Below are positions 53,259-62,366 of a stretch of DNA of 64,000 bases, piece after piece (within the stretch, counting starts at the first letter, position 1; each line of letters starts with the position of its first letter). A program made the translations under genes and the position numbers. The DNA is from Streptomyces sp. NRRL WC-3618 (lineage in GTDB: Bacteria; Actinomycetota; Actinomycetes; Streptomycetales; Streptomycetaceae): the NCBI RefSeq assembly GCF_001280005.1, contig NZ_LGDW01000085.1, forward strand, positions 1 through 64,000, written 5' to 3'. The notes under the pieces were generated by a model, which saw only the letters and a list, made by a program, of their open reading frames with translations, did not search any database and was not told the DNA's origin.

Positions 53259-55025
53259 ATGTCGCGCACACGCTCTGTCGCCGGCTCCACGCTGGGACCC
53301 AACCGACGTACGGTACTCGCCGCGGCCGGGGCGGTGTCCGTCTCGGCGGGCGTCGGCTACGCGCTGCGGCCCAGTGACAGCCAGGCCGCCACGGTGGCCG
53401 AAGCCGCCGCCGAGGGTCCGGTGACCGTGCCCCGGCAGGCGGTGCCGGCCGGGCTCGGCCCGTTCACCCGGGGCACCACGCTCAACAACGTCTCCGCGCC
53501 CCTCGGCGCGGGCGGCTACCGGCGCCTCGGCGAGGGCCCGGCCTGGCAGCGGGTCGTACGGTCGGAACTGGCCGAGCCCCGCTCCGGCCGTGCCGCCCGC
53601 CGGACCACGATGGCGGCCTTCGTCCAGTTCACGGACCTTCACCTGACCGACGTACAGCACCCGCTGCGCCTGGAGTACATGCGTTCGGCCGACCAGGACG
53701 CCTGGCGCCCGCAGGAGGCGCTGACCGTGCAGGGGGCGACCTCGCTGGTCGAGCGGATCAACGCGTTGCGCGGAGCGCCCGTCACCGGCTCCCCGCTCCA
53801 CTTCGTGATGACCACCGGCGACAACACGGACAACAACGCGCACTCCGAGCTGGAGTGGTTCATGAAGGTGATGAGCGGCGGCCGTATGACGCCGAACACC
53901 GGTGACCCGCGCCACTACGAGGGCGTCCAGAACAGCGGCCTCCCGCTCTACTGGCAGCCGGACTCCGTCACCCGCGACTTCGACAAGCGGCACGGCTTCC
54001 CGCACATCGAGGGCTTCCTCGCGGCGGCGATACGAGAAGTCCGCAGCCCGGGCCTGAACATGCCCTGGTACTCGACGGTCGGCAACCACGACTCCCTGCC
54101 CCTCGGCTGCTACGCCTCCCACAGCGACCCCTTCCTCACCGACTTCGCGGTGGGCGGCAAGAAGCTGATGGATCTGCCGGCGGCGCGCAGCAAGGCGCTC
54201 CAGGACCAGATCAGGAGCTCCCAGGACCCGAGGGGCATCGCGTTCCGCGAGCTGATCCAGGCCCACACCCGGGACCTGCGCTCGGTCACCCCGGACGAGA
54301 AGAGGGCCCCGTTCACCCGGGCGGACTATCTGAAGGCGCACCTGGACCCGGCGTACGCGGGCGTGGGCCCGGTCGGCCACGGCTACTCGAAGGACAACCT
54401 CGACGCCGGCACCCAGTACTACACCTTCCGGATCTCGGACGACGTCATCGGCATCAGCATCGACACCACCGACCCGGGCGGCCACTACCAGGGCTCGATC
54501 GGCGCGGCCCAAGTGCGCTGGCTGGAAAGGACGTTGAAGGAACAAGAGAAGGCCGGCTCGTACGCCATCGTGTTCAGCCACCACACCAGCGAGTCGATGA
54601 CGAACACCCACCTCGACCCGGCCCACCCGACCGAGCGGCGCTACGACGGCGGGGCTCTCGTGTCCCTCCTCGCCAGCCACCGCAACGTCCTCGCCTGGGT
54701 GAACGGCCACATCCACCGCAACGTCATCACCGCGCACTCGGCTCCGGACAACCGCTCGTTCTGGGAGATCTCGACCGCGTCACACATCGACTTCCCCCAA
54801 CTGGCCGGCATCATCGAGCTGGTGGACAACAACGACGGCACGCTCTCGCTGTTCACGACGCTGGTGGAGTCGGCGGCCCCGCACCGCACGGACTACTCGG
54901 ACCTGTCACAGACGGGACTGGCGGCCCTGTACAGGGAGTTGTCGTTCAACGCGCCGGGGTCGGGGAGGGATCTGTCGGGGAGTGCGGGGGACCGGAACGT
55001 GGAGCTGGTCCTGAAGAAGGGCTGA
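53259..55025 (+). CDS. Tat-exported metallophosphoesterase
   Basis: 588 residues. The start has a twin-arginine signal (PNRRTVLAAAGAVSVSAG). The calcineurin-like metallophosphatase motifs appear in order: FTDLHLTD, TTGDNTDN, VGNHDS, FSHHTSES and NGHIHRN, giving two metal sites. Substrate unknown; phosphodiesters or phosphomonoesters outside the cell are likely. ATG 53259 has GGGGAG about nine bases upstream. Precedes the class C hydrolase gene by 144 bases on the same strand. Confidence 0.88.
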   Translation: MSRTRSVAGSTLGPNRRTVLAAAGAVSVSAGVGYALRPSDSQAATVAEAAAEGPVTVPRQAVPAGLGPFTRGTTLNNVSAPLGAGGYRRLGEGPAWQRVVRSELAEPRSGRAARRTTMAAFVQFTDLHLTDVQHPLRLEYMRSADQDAWRPQEALTVQGATSLVERINALRGAPVTGSPLHFVMTTGDNTDNNAHSELEWFMKVMSGGRMTPNTGDPRHYEGVQNSGLPLYWQPDSVTRDFDKRHGFPHIEGFLAAAIREVRSPGLNMPWYSTVGNHDSLPLGCYASHSDPFLTDFAVGGKKLMDLPAARSKALQDQIRSSQDPRGIAFRELIQAHTRDLRSVTPDEKRAPFTRADYLKAHLDPAYAGVGPVGHGYSKDNLDAGTQYYTFRISDDVIGISIDTTDPGGHYQGSIGAAQVRWLERTLKEQEKAGSYAIVFSHHTSESMTNTHLDPAHPTERRYDGGALVSLLASHRNVLAWVNGHIHRNVITAHSAPDNRSFWEISTASHIDFPQLAGIIELVDNNDGTLSLFTTLVESAAPHRTDYSDLSQTGLAALYRELSFNAPGSGRDLSGSAGDRNVELVLKKG

Positions 55026-55169
55026 CGGCCCGGGAGTTCGGCACGGCGCGAAGGCTGAAAGTCGCTCAACCGGACCACCCCGGGCAACCTCACTCCCGCC
55101 CCTCGGGTCCCTCCCCTGGACCGACACTCGGCGAGGACGCGCCGACGGTCATGAACAAGGGGGAACGGC

Positions 55170-56357
55170 ATGCCAGTCATCAAGAGGCAGAGCGTCAAGG
55201 GGCAGGGCAGCAGGAAGCAGGGCAAGAGGCTCGTCGGGATGGCCGCGGCGATCGCCGTAGCGGCAGGCGCGTTCGCGGCGCCCGCGATGGCGGCGGCGCC
55301 GGCTGAAAGGGGCGGCGGTCACGAGGCCACCCGCGAGGCCATGAACGCCGCCGTCCAGGACGGCGTACCCGGTGTGGCCCTCCAGGCCAAGGACCGGCAC
55401 GGCGTGTGGAAAGCGACCGCCGGTGTCGGCAACCTCAAGACCAAGCAGCCGCGCAGCGCCCAGGACAACTTCCGGGCGGGCAGCATCACGAAGACCTTCA
55501 TCGCGACGGTCCTGCTCCAACTGGAGGCCGAGGGGCGGGTGTCGCTCGACGACACCGTCGACAAGTGGCTGCCCGGAGTGGTCAGCGGTAACGGACACGA
55601 CGGCCGCCAGATCACCCTCCGCCAGCTCCTCAACCACACCAGCGGCATCTTCAACTACACCGAGGACGAGAACTTCGTCCACGACGTCTTCCTCGCGGAG
55701 GGCTTCTTCAAGAACCGGTACCGAACCTGGACCCCGAACGAGATCGTCAGGATCGCCATGGGTCACAAGCCCGAGTTCGCCCCGGGCGCCGACTGGAGTT
55801 ACTCCAACACCAACTACGTGATCGCCGGCATGGTCATCAAGAAGGTGACCGGCAACTCGTACGGCGACGAGGTCCGCCGGCGCGTCATCAAGCCGCTCGG
55901 GCTGCACGGCACGTACATGCCCGGGACGAGCCCCACCGTCCCCCGGCCCAGCAGCCGCGCCTACTCGACGCTCGCCGAGAACCCCACCGGCAAGATCTAC
56001 GACGTCACCGAACTCAACCCCTCGATGGCGAACTCCGCCGGCGAGATCATCTCCAACCCCGGTGACCTGAACCGCTTCTACTCGGCGCTGATGCGCGGCA
56101 AGATCCTGCCCGCCGAGCAGCTCACCGAGATGAAGACGACCGTCGCCGCCGGGGCCGACGGACGCGACGGGCTCGGGGTCTTCGCATACGACCTGAGCTG
56201 CGGGGTCACCATCTGGGGGCACAGCGGCGGCATCCACGGTTCCAGCTCCATGGCGGTCACCACGGCCGACGGCGAACACTCCCTCGCCGTCAACTTCAAC
56301 GGCGACTGGAGCGGCGGCCCGCTGGAGGTCGTCCAGGCGGAGTACTGCGGAAGCTGA
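55170..56357 (+). CDS. Secreted serine hydrolase, beta-lactamase class C / DD-peptidase fold
   Basis: 395 residues. Signal peptide with Lys/Arg start and GMAAAIAVAAGAFAAPAMAAA. Active-site triad motifs of the penicillin-binding class C fold: Ser105 and Lys108 in GSITKTF, Tyr211-Ser-Asn in YSNTNY, and HSGG (His351 to Gly) as the KTG equivalent. Similar Streptomyces enzymes are D-alanyl-D-alanine carboxypeptidases or alkaline D-peptidases. ATG 55170 follows GGGGGAA. Which peptide it cleaves is open. Confidence 0.9.
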   Translation: MPVIKRQSVKGQGSRKQGKRLVGMAAAIAVAAGAFAAPAMAAAPAERGGGHEATREAMNAAVQDGVPGVALQAKDRHGVWKATAGVGNLKTKQPRSAQDNFRAGSITKTFIATVLLQLEAEGRVSLDDTVDKWLPGVVSGNGHDGRQITLRQLLNHTSGIFNYTEDENFVHDVFLAEGFFKNRYRTWTPNEIVRIAMGHKPEFAPGADWSYSNTNYVIAGMVIKKVTGNSYGDEVRRRVIKPLGLHGTYMPGTSPTVPRPSSRAYSTLAENPTGKIYDVTELNPSMANSAGEIISNPGDLNRFYSALMRGKILPAEQLTEMKTTVAAGADGRDGLGVFAYDLSCGVTIWGHSGGIHGSSSMAVTTADGEHSLAVNFNGDWSGGPLEVVQAEYCGS

Positions 56358-56438
56358 TCCCCGACTCGACACACGAGGACGGGCCCCCGGTCGCCCGGCG
56401 GCCCCTCCTCTCCCCTCCTGGTTCTGCCCGGTCCGTCA

Positions 56439-57509
56439 CTACCGGGGCAGCACCACGACGTACGCCGCCGGCTCGCGGTCCCCCGACGCCATCAGAGCCG
56501 TACGTACGACAGTCGCCTGCTGGTCGATCGCCTCGCGCAGCTTGCGCGGCGTGATGTGGACGACCGTGATGCCGAGTCGCTCCAGGTGCTCGCGCTTACG
56601 GGCGTACTCCGACCACAGCGCGTCGTCCTCCTCCTGGTGACCCGGGCGCGGGGCGCGGGTGTCCAGCTCCACCGCCACCGCGTGGTCGGGCCAGTAGGCG
56701 TCGAGGCCACCGAGGTGCGGACCGCCCGGCAGGCGCAGGTCGACGTTCCATACGGGGTCCGGGAGGCCGTACTCGCGCACCATCCGGAACAGCCGGTCCT
56801 CCGCGATCGCCCGGCCCTCGGCGAGCAGGGAGTCGACGGCGTCCACGACATGCGGGCGGCCGAGCAGCCGCCCCTGGTTCAACTCCCGTACCACCGCCGC
56901 CGGTTCACTGTGTCCGCCGCGCACCGCGTCGGTCAGCAGCCGGCGTACGGCGTCGGCGTCCGTGAGACCGGCCACCGCGTCGGCGAGGGCGCGCGGGACC
57001 GGGGCGACCGGGATCCCGTCGACCAGCTCGGGCGTGGGCAGCGACGAGGAGCGGACGATACGGACGCAGCCCGTGGAGCGCAGTCGGCGCAGCCGGGGGA
57101 CCAGCACGTCGAGGGTGCCGAGGGACAGCAGCGGCGGCGCGGACGAGAAACCGTGCAGGGCGAGTGCGGCGAGGCCGGTGATCATGGCCTCGGCGTAGAC
57201 CGGACGGCCTCGCTCCCGGTACGGCTGCTCGGCGTCGGGCTGGGCCGGAACTCCCGTCGACGTCCGCTCCTTCGCCGTGTACAGCAGGGCCGCGTGCAGC
57301 CGCTCCTCGCTGGTGGGCGGGCCCGGGTGCAGCAGGAACACGCCCGGCAGGATCTGCTGCCAGGGTCCACCGGGCCGGCACTGTTCGTTGGCCTCGGCGG
57401 CGGCGATGCCGTGGGCCCGCAGTTGCGCGGTGGTCAGTACCCGGCGCTGTACGTGCGACAGGTGGCGGAGGGGGCGGGTGCTCGGGGAGAGCGGGGTGTT
57501 GTGGGTCAT
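56439..57509 (-). CDS. Predicted winged-helix plus nuclease-fold protein (AbiEi/DUF559-like)
   Basis: 356 residues. The N-terminal part (VLTTAQLRAHGIAAAEANE, then LPGVFLLHPG) resembles the winged helix of AbiEi-type and related regulators. The C-terminal 110 residues (WNVDLRLPGGPHLGGLDAYW, then HAVAVELDTR and LERLGITVVHI) look like the DUF559/PD-(D/E)XK nuclease fold with Asp and Glu in place. No toxin partner adjoins it. ATG 57509 is chosen, though GGAG is only two bases from it. Fold assignment is tentative; DNA binding is likely. Confidence 0.7.
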   Translation of the reverse strand: MTHNTPLSPSTRPLRHLSHVQRRVLTTAQLRAHGIAAAEANEQCRPGGPWQQILPGVFLLHPGPPTSEERLHAALLYTAKERTSTGVPAQPDAEQPYRERGRPVYAEAMITGLAALALHGFSSAPPLLSLGTLDVLVPRLRRLRSTGCVRIVRSSSLPTPELVDGIPVAPVPRALADAVAGLTDADAVRRLLTDAVRGGHSEPAAVVRELNQGRLLGRPHVVDAVDSLLAEGRAIAEDRLFRMVREYGLPDPVWNVDLRLPGGPHLGGLDAYWPDHAVAVELDTRAPRPGHQEEDDALWSEYARKREHLERLGITVVHITPRKLREAIDQQATVVRTALMASGDREPAAYVVVLPR

Positions 57510-57677
57510 GACTCCGACTTTCCCGTGTCCGATCCGTCCGCTAACCGCTGTTACACGCCCGTTGACAATTCCGGACAAGCTCGCCCTAAAGTGCAAGCGT
57601 TCGAGTGCCGAAAGATGCTGGTCCCTCCGGGGGTTACGGGATGGGGTGCCCGGGTTCGGTAACGGTGGTTCGTTGTC
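57510..57677. other. Promoter-side spacer before the repeat block
   Basis: No gene seen. Must contain the minus-strand promoter of the winged-helix/nuclease-fold gene. It merges into a hexamer repeat and a dispersed repeat, so the region 57510-57829 holds no coding sequence. Confidence 0.5.
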
Positions 57678-57720
57678 GGGTGCGGGTGCGGGTGCGGGTG
57701 CGGGTGCGGGTGCGGGTGCG
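57678..57720 (+). repeat. Tandem GGGTGC hexamer, seven copies
   Basis: An uninterrupted GGGTGC/TGCGGG run of about seven units. Such tracts are prone to slippage and can vary in copy number. Confidence 0.9.
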
Positions 57721-57811
57721 TGGGGGCTGGTCGCGCAGTTCCCCGCGCCCCTGAAAAGCAGGGGCTGCGCCCCATGCTTTTCGGCCCGCAGGGCCCGTGC
57801 TTAGCCCCCAC
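57720..57811. repeat. Dispersed repeat with 9-bp terminal inverted repeats
   Basis: Ends GTGGGGGCT (57720-57728) and AGCCCCCAC (57803-57811). Inside are GCCCCTG-aaaag-CAGGGGC (57747-57765) and an overlapping, mutually exclusive GGGGC-tgc-GCCCC (57761-57773). The core, GGTCGCGCAGTTCCCCGCGC, is one I recall as a very common Streptomyces intergenic sequence. Lies beyond the 3' end of the second pepN gene. Confidence 0.75.
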
Positions 57812-57829
57812 CGGGCCGCACCCGACCCC

Positions 57830-60427
57830 TTACCTCGCCGCCGCCCCGTCGCAGGCCTGTGCCCGCAGGGCACGGGCCAGGTCGTCCCGGGACTCCAGGA
57901 CCAGGCGCCGCAGGGCCGGCGCCGCGTCCGCGTGGTCCGTCAGCCAGGCGTCCGTCGCCGCCAACGTCTCCGGCGAGTCCTGGAGGGACGGGAACAGGCC
58001 CCGTACGACGTCCATGCCGATCTGGATCGAGCGGTCGGCCCACGTCCGTTCGATCACCGCGAAGTACTTGTCCGTGTACGACGCGAGAAGCTCCCGCTGC
58101 GAGCCCTGCGTGAACCCCGAGATGGTGGCCTCGACGAGGGCGTTGGACAGCGCGTCCGACTCCACGACCTGGGCCCACGCCTGTGCCTTGACGGCGGCCG
58201 AGGGACGGGCGGCGAGGCAGCGGACCTGGTGGCGCTTGCCGGACGCCGTGTCGTCGCGGGCGAGTTCGGCGGCGAGCGCCTTCTCGTCGGCGACGCCGTG
58301 CGAGGTGAGCGGTTCCAGGAACGACCACCGCAGTTCCTGGTCGACGTCGAGGCCGTCGATCTTTGCCGTGCCCTCCAGCAGCCCCTGGAGCAGCTGGAGA
58401 TCGGCCTCACTGGACGCCACGGCCGCGAAGAAGCGGGCCCATGTCAGCTGGTGCTGGCTGCCCGGTTCGGCCAGCCGCAGTTCCTTCAACGCGCCCTCGG
58501 CGAGCAGACGTTCACCGGTCGCCCGCCAGTCGGGGGCCACGTAGTGGGTGAGCGCGGAGCCCGCCCAGGCGTGCAGCATCTGCAGGACGCCGATGTCCGA
58601 CTCGCGCCCCGCGAACCGCAGCACCAGGTCGACGAAGTCCCGGGCCGGCATCAGCGCGTCCCGCGTCAGGTTCCACAGCGCGGACCAGCACAGGGCGCGG
58701 GCGAGCGGGTCGGTGATGTCGCCGAGGTGCGCCCGCAGCGTCGCCAACGAGCCCTCGTCGAACCGGATCTTGCAGTACGTCAGGTCGTCGTCGTTGACCA
58801 GGACGAGGTCCGGGGCCTCGCTCCCGACCAGCTCACCGACCACGGTGCGGGGCCCGTCCACATCGGCCTCGGCACGCGCGTACCGCTCCAGCACGCCGTC
58901 CGGCGAACGCCGGTAGAGACCGACCGCCACCCGGTGCGGGCGCAGTTCGGGGTGCGACTCGGCCGCCTCCTGGATCACGGCGAGCTCGGTGATCAGCCCG
59001 TCCGCGCTCAACAGCACCGCCGGGGTGAGGGAGTTGACCCCGGCCGTCTGGAGCCACGCCTGCGACCAGGACGCCATGTCCCGCCCACTGGTCTCCTCCA
59101 GCACGGACAGCAGATCGCCGAGGCGCGTGTTGCCGTACGCGTGCCGCTTGAAGTACCGCCGCGCGCCTTCGAGGAACGCCTCCGGGCCCACGTAGGCGAC
59201 GAGTTGCTTGAGGACGGAGGCACCCTTGGCGTACGTGATGCCGTCGAAGTTGAGCTTGGCGTCCTCCAGGTCGCGGATGTCGGCCGTGACGGGGTGGGTG
59301 GAGGGGAGCTGGTCGGCGCGGTAGGCCCAGGCCTTGCGGTTGTTGGCGAAGGTGACCCAGCCGTTGGTGAAGCGGGTCGCCTCGACGAGGGAGAAGGCCC
59401 CCATGAAGTCGGCGAAGGACTCCTTGAGCCACAGGTCGTCCCACCACTCCATGGTGACGAGGTCGCCGAACCACATGTGGGCCATCTCGTGCAGGACGAC
59501 GTTCGCCCGCCGCTCGTACGCCGCCTGCGTCACCTTCCCGCGGAAGATGAACTCCTCGCGGAACGTGACCAGCCCCGGGTTCTCCATCGCGCCGAGGTTG
59601 TACTCGGGCACGAAGGCCTGGTCGTACTTCCCGAAGGGATACGGGTAGTCGAAGTGGTCGTGGAAGAAGTCCAGCCCCTGCTTGGTGACGAGGAAGACGT
59701 CGTCGGAGTCGAAGTAGGGGGCGAGACCCTTGCGGCACATGGCGCCGAGGGGGATGTCGAGGGTCGTACCGTCGGCGAACGTACGGGAGTACGCATCGGT
59801 GACGTAGTGGTAGGGCCCCGCGAGGATGGCGGTGATGTAGGTGGAGATGGGCTTGGTCTCGGCGAACCGCCACACCCCGTCCGTGAGTTCCCCGAGCCCG
59901 TTGCTCCACGCGACCCACTCCTGGGGCGCCCGCACCTCGAACCGGAAGGGCGCCTTCAGGTCGGGCTGCTCGAAGTTGGCGAAAACGCGCCGGGAGTCGG
60001 CGGGCTCGTACTGCGTGTACAGGTACACCTCGCCGTCCTCGGGGTCGACGAAGCGGTGCAGGCCCTCGCCGGTGCGGGAGTAGGCGCACTGGGCGTCGAC
60101 CACCAGCTCGTTGTCCGCGGCGAGATCCTCCAGGAGGATGCGCGTGCCGTCGAAGACGGCCCCCGGGTCGAGATCCCGGCCGTTGAGGGAGACGGCGGTC
60201 ACACTCGGCGCGATGAGATCCGCGAAACTGGTGGCACCGGGCTCGGCGCACCGGAAGCGGACGGTGGTCACGGACCGGAAGGTCCGAACCCCGCCCCCGC
60301 CCTCACCGCTTCCCGTTTCCCTGTCACCCACGGCGGACCGCACGTCGAGAAACACCTCGTACCCGTCGACGGACAGCAGCGCGGCCCGCTCCCGGGCCTC
60401 GTCGCGGGACAGATTCTCACCGGGCAC
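57830..60427 (-). CDS. pepN: Aminopeptidase N paralogue (M1 family)
   Basis: 865 residues. Same architecture as the gene at 42568: GAMENPG, zinc site HEMAH (His313, His317) and Glu336 in WLKESF, then the helical C-terminal domain. An insertion rich in Gly near residue 40 (TGSGEGGGG) is specific to this copy. GTG 60427 follows GAGGGAG. All catalytic residues are intact, so it should be active, with presumably different peptide preference. Divergent from the DsbA-fold gene. Confidence 0.93.
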   Translation of the reverse strand: MPGENLSRDEARERAALLSVDGYEVFLDVRSAVGDRETGSGEGGGGVRTFRSVTTVRFRCAEPGATSFADLIAPSVTAVSLNGRDLDPGAVFDGTRILLEDLAADNELVVDAQCAYSRTGEGLHRFVDPEDGEVYLYTQYEPADSRRVFANFEQPDLKAPFRFEVRAPQEWVAWSNGLGELTDGVWRFAETKPISTYITAILAGPYHYVTDAYSRTFADGTTLDIPLGAMCRKGLAPYFDSDDVFLVTKQGLDFFHDHFDYPYPFGKYDQAFVPEYNLGAMENPGLVTFREEFIFRGKVTQAAYERRANVVLHEMAHMWFGDLVTMEWWDDLWLKESFADFMGAFSLVEATRFTNGWVTFANNRKAWAYRADQLPSTHPVTADIRDLEDAKLNFDGITYAKGASVLKQLVAYVGPEAFLEGARRYFKRHAYGNTRLGDLLSVLEETSGRDMASWSQAWLQTAGVNSLTPAVLLSADGLITELAVIQEAAESHPELRPHRVAVGLYRRSPDGVLERYARAEADVDGPRTVVGELVGSEAPDLVLVNDDDLTYCKIRFDEGSLATLRAHLGDITDPLARALCWSALWNLTRDALMPARDFVDLVLRFAGRESDIGVLQMLHAWAGSALTHYVAPDWRATGERLLAEGALKELRLAEPGSQHQLTWARFFAAVASSEADLQLLQGLLEGTAKIDGLDVDQELRWSFLEPLTSHGVADEKALAAELARDDTASGKRHQVRCLAARPSAAVKAQAWAQVVESDALSNALVEATISGFTQGSQRELLASYTDKYFAVIERTWADRSIQIGMDVVRGLFPSLQDSPETLAATDAWLTDHADAAPALRRLVLESRDDLARALRAQACDGAAAR

Positions 60428-60564
60428 GGAACACTCCCTCGATTGTCATCAGTACGGCCGACCAGCACCGATCCTGCCACGCACCACTGACACCGGGCAC
60501 CCGGGAATGCGACGGTGGCGCGGATACGTTCCCCCTGGAAAGAGCGCCCTTCCTTAGGAGATCC

Positions 60565-61221
60565 ATGTCCGAGACGACCTCGACCAAGACGCCCGTCGAC
60601 TTCTGGTTCGACCCGCTCTGCCCCTGGGCCTGGATGACCTCCCGGTGGGTCCTGGAGGTGGAGAAGGTCCGCGACATCGAGGTCCGCTGGCACATCATGA
60701 GTCTGGCGGTGCTCAACGAGGACAAGCTCGACGAGCTGCCCGAGGAGTACCGCGAGATGCTCGCGGTGAAGGCCTGGCAGCCGGTGAAGGTCGCGACGGC
60801 GGCCTGGCAGAAGCACGGCGCCGACGTCCTCGGCCCCCTCTACACGGCCCTGGGCACGCGCATCCACAACAACGGCGAGGGCGCGACCCTCGAGGCGATA
60901 GCCGGCGCCCTCGCGGACGTCGGCCTGCCCGCCGACCTGATCGACTACGCCGAGCAGGAGAACTTCGAGTTCGACGCCGAGCTGCGCGCCTCCCACAAGG
61001 AGGGCATCACCAAGGTCGGCCAGGACGTCGGCACCCCGGTGATCGCGGTCCCCGGTGCCGACGGCGAGCAGATCGCCTTCTTCGGCCCGGTCGTCACCCC
61101 GGCCCCGAAGGGCGAGGAGGCCGCCAAGCTGTGGGACGGCACCCTCCTGGTCGCCTCGGTCCCCGGCTTCTACGAGATCAAGCGCTCGCGGACGGCGGGA
61201 CCGGACTTCAGCAACCTGTAG
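60565..61221 (+). CDS. DsbA-family thioredoxin-fold protein with CPWA site
   Basis: 218 residues. The N-terminal VDFWFDPLCPWAW places a single redox Cys at residue 19, with Ala22 where the related Rv2466c of M. tuberculosis has the second Cys (CPWC). The helical insertion and GTPVIAVPG (cis-Pro loop) follow the DsbA fold. With one Cys it would work as a monothiol enzyme, possibly with mycothiol. ATG 60565 follows AGGAG. It is followed by a 16-bp hairpin terminator. Cytoplasmic, no signal peptide. Confidence 0.88.
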   Translation: MSETTSTKTPVDFWFDPLCPWAWMTSRWVLEVEKVRDIEVRWHIMSLAVLNEDKLDELPEEYREMLAVKAWQPVKVATAAWQKHGADVLGPLYTALGTRIHNNGEGATLEAIAGALADVGLPADLIDYAEQENFEFDAELRASHKEGITKVGQDVGTPVIAVPGADGEQIAFFGPVVTPAPKGEEAAKLWDGTLLVASVPGFYEIKRSRTAGPDFSNL

Positions 61222-61236
61222 GCGAAGCCGGGTACG

Positions 61237-61275
61237 GGGCGGCCCCCGCGAGTCATGTCCTCGCGGGGGCCGCCC
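61237..61275. terminator. Strong hairpin after the DsbA-family gene
   Basis: Perfect 16-bp arms GGGCGGCCCCCGCGAG and CTCGCGGGGGCCGCCC with loop TCATGTC, 16 bases after the stop codon. Confidence 0.85.
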
Positions 61276-61345
61276 GTCGTTCCGCCTGCCCTCGTGTCCG
61301 GTGAGAAGACGATCACGAGGCAGGACGCTTCATAGCCGAAGTTTA

Positions 61346-61362
61346 TTGCACATAGCTTGCAA
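61346..61362. promoter_or_regulatory. Dyad TTGCA-N7-TGCAA in an AT-rich island
   Basis: TTGCA at 61346-61350 and TGCAA at 61358-61362 sit in an AT-rich stretch of about 50 bases, lying between two terminators with no gene. It resembles a MarR-type or similar dimeric operator. Its target is unclear. Confidence 0.35.
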
Positions 61363-61378
61363 CTGCGTGCTAACAATA

Positions 61379-61413
61379 AAAAGCCCCTCGTGTGACGCGC
61401 ACGAGGGGCTTTT
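61379..61413. terminator. Classic intrinsic terminator, bidirectional
   Basis: AAAAGCCCCTCGTG, loop TGACGCG, CACGAGGGGCTTTT. A 14-bp stem flanked by A and T runs functions in both directions. It lies 44 bases after the TauD stop on the minus strand. Confidence 0.9.
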
Positions 61414-61457
61414 CGTCGCCGACGAGGAACCGGCTTACGGACCGTCTGGGGATCGGT

Positions 61458-62354
61458 CTACGCGGCGACGGACGTGTAGTGCGAGGCGTCCCCCGTGATC
61501 GAGTAGCTCTCCTTGCCCTCGATGCCGACCGGGATGTCACCCGCGATGGTCACCCGGTGCAGGCGGCGCGGGAGGCCGTTGTAGTTGTCGATGGCGTAGT
61601 GCTGGGTGATGCGGTTGTCGAAGAGGACGAGCTGGTTCGGCGACCAGCGGTGGCGCAGGATGTTCTCCGGGCGGGTGACGTACGCCTGGAGCAGGTCCAG
61701 GATCTTGCGGGACTCGGTGACCGACAGGCCGACGATCCGCTGCGCGAACCCGCCGATGAACAGCCCGCGTTCACCGGTCAGCGGGTGGACACGGACGACG
61801 GGGTGGGCCGTGCGGAACCCGATGGACGTGAACTGGGCGCGCTGGGCGGCCTGTTGCTCGTCGAGCGCCTCGTCCGGCACCGCGTAGTCGTAGTCGTTGG
61901 TGTGCTCGGCCCACAGGTTGTCGGCCAACCGCCGCAGGGGTTCCGGCAGATCGCGGTAGGCGGCGGCCGAGCTGGCGATCAGGGTCTCGCCGCCGTACGG
62001 CGGGATCGTGATGCTGCGCAGTGTGCTGGCCTGCGGCGGGTTGAGGACGAAGGTGACATCCGTGTGCCAGTGGTTGGCGGCGCGGCCCCGCTCGCTGTCG
62101 ACGGGCAGGATGTTCGGCGCGCCGTCGACGGACGGCACGGTCGGATGGGCGGTGGTGAGCTCGCCGAAGTGGCGTACGAAGGCCTGCTGGCCCTCGTCGA
62201 CGAGGTTCACGTCGTCGAAGACCAGGGCCTTGTGGACGTTGAGGGCCTCGCGGAGAGTGGCGACCTGCTCCTCGTCGAGGGGCTTGGAGATGTCGACGCC
62301 GAAGACGCGGGCGCCGATGTTGGCGGTGATCTTCTGGATGTCGATGCCGGTCAT
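61458..62354 (-). CDS. TauD/TfdA family alpha-ketoglutarate dioxygenase
   Basis: 298 residues. The Fe(II) ligands His97 and Asp99 are in NHWHTDVTF, the distal His is in ITQHYAIDNY, and RRLHRVT carries the 2-oxoglutarate Arg. The family includes taurine dioxygenase and alkylsulfatase AtsK, which liberate sulfite or sulfate from organosulfur compounds. Twelve bases follow the monooxygenase stop, so the two form an operon. Substrate specificity cannot be read from sequence; AtsK-like alkyl sulfate use is as likely as taurine. Confidence 0.92.
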   Translation of the reverse strand: MTGIDIQKITANIGARVFGVDISKPLDEEQVATLREALNVHKALVFDDVNLVDEGQQAFVRHFGELTTAHPTVPSVDGAPNILPVDSERGRAANHWHTDVTFVLNPPQASTLRSITIPPYGGETLIASSAAAYRDLPEPLRRLADNLWAEHTNDYDYAVPDEALDEQQAAQRAQFTSIGFRTAHPVVRVHPLTGERGLFIGGFAQRIVGLSVTESRKILDLLQAYVTRPENILRHRWSPNQLVLFDNRITQHYAIDNYNGLPRRLHRVTIAGDIPVGIEGKESYSITGDASHYTSVAA

Positions 62355-62366
62355 GTGCTGGTCCTT

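Noticed and set aside
57797..60490. 897-codon plus-strand frame opposite the second pepN
   Set aside because: Antisense shadow of an M1 aminopeptidase with all catalytic motifs; no start signal.
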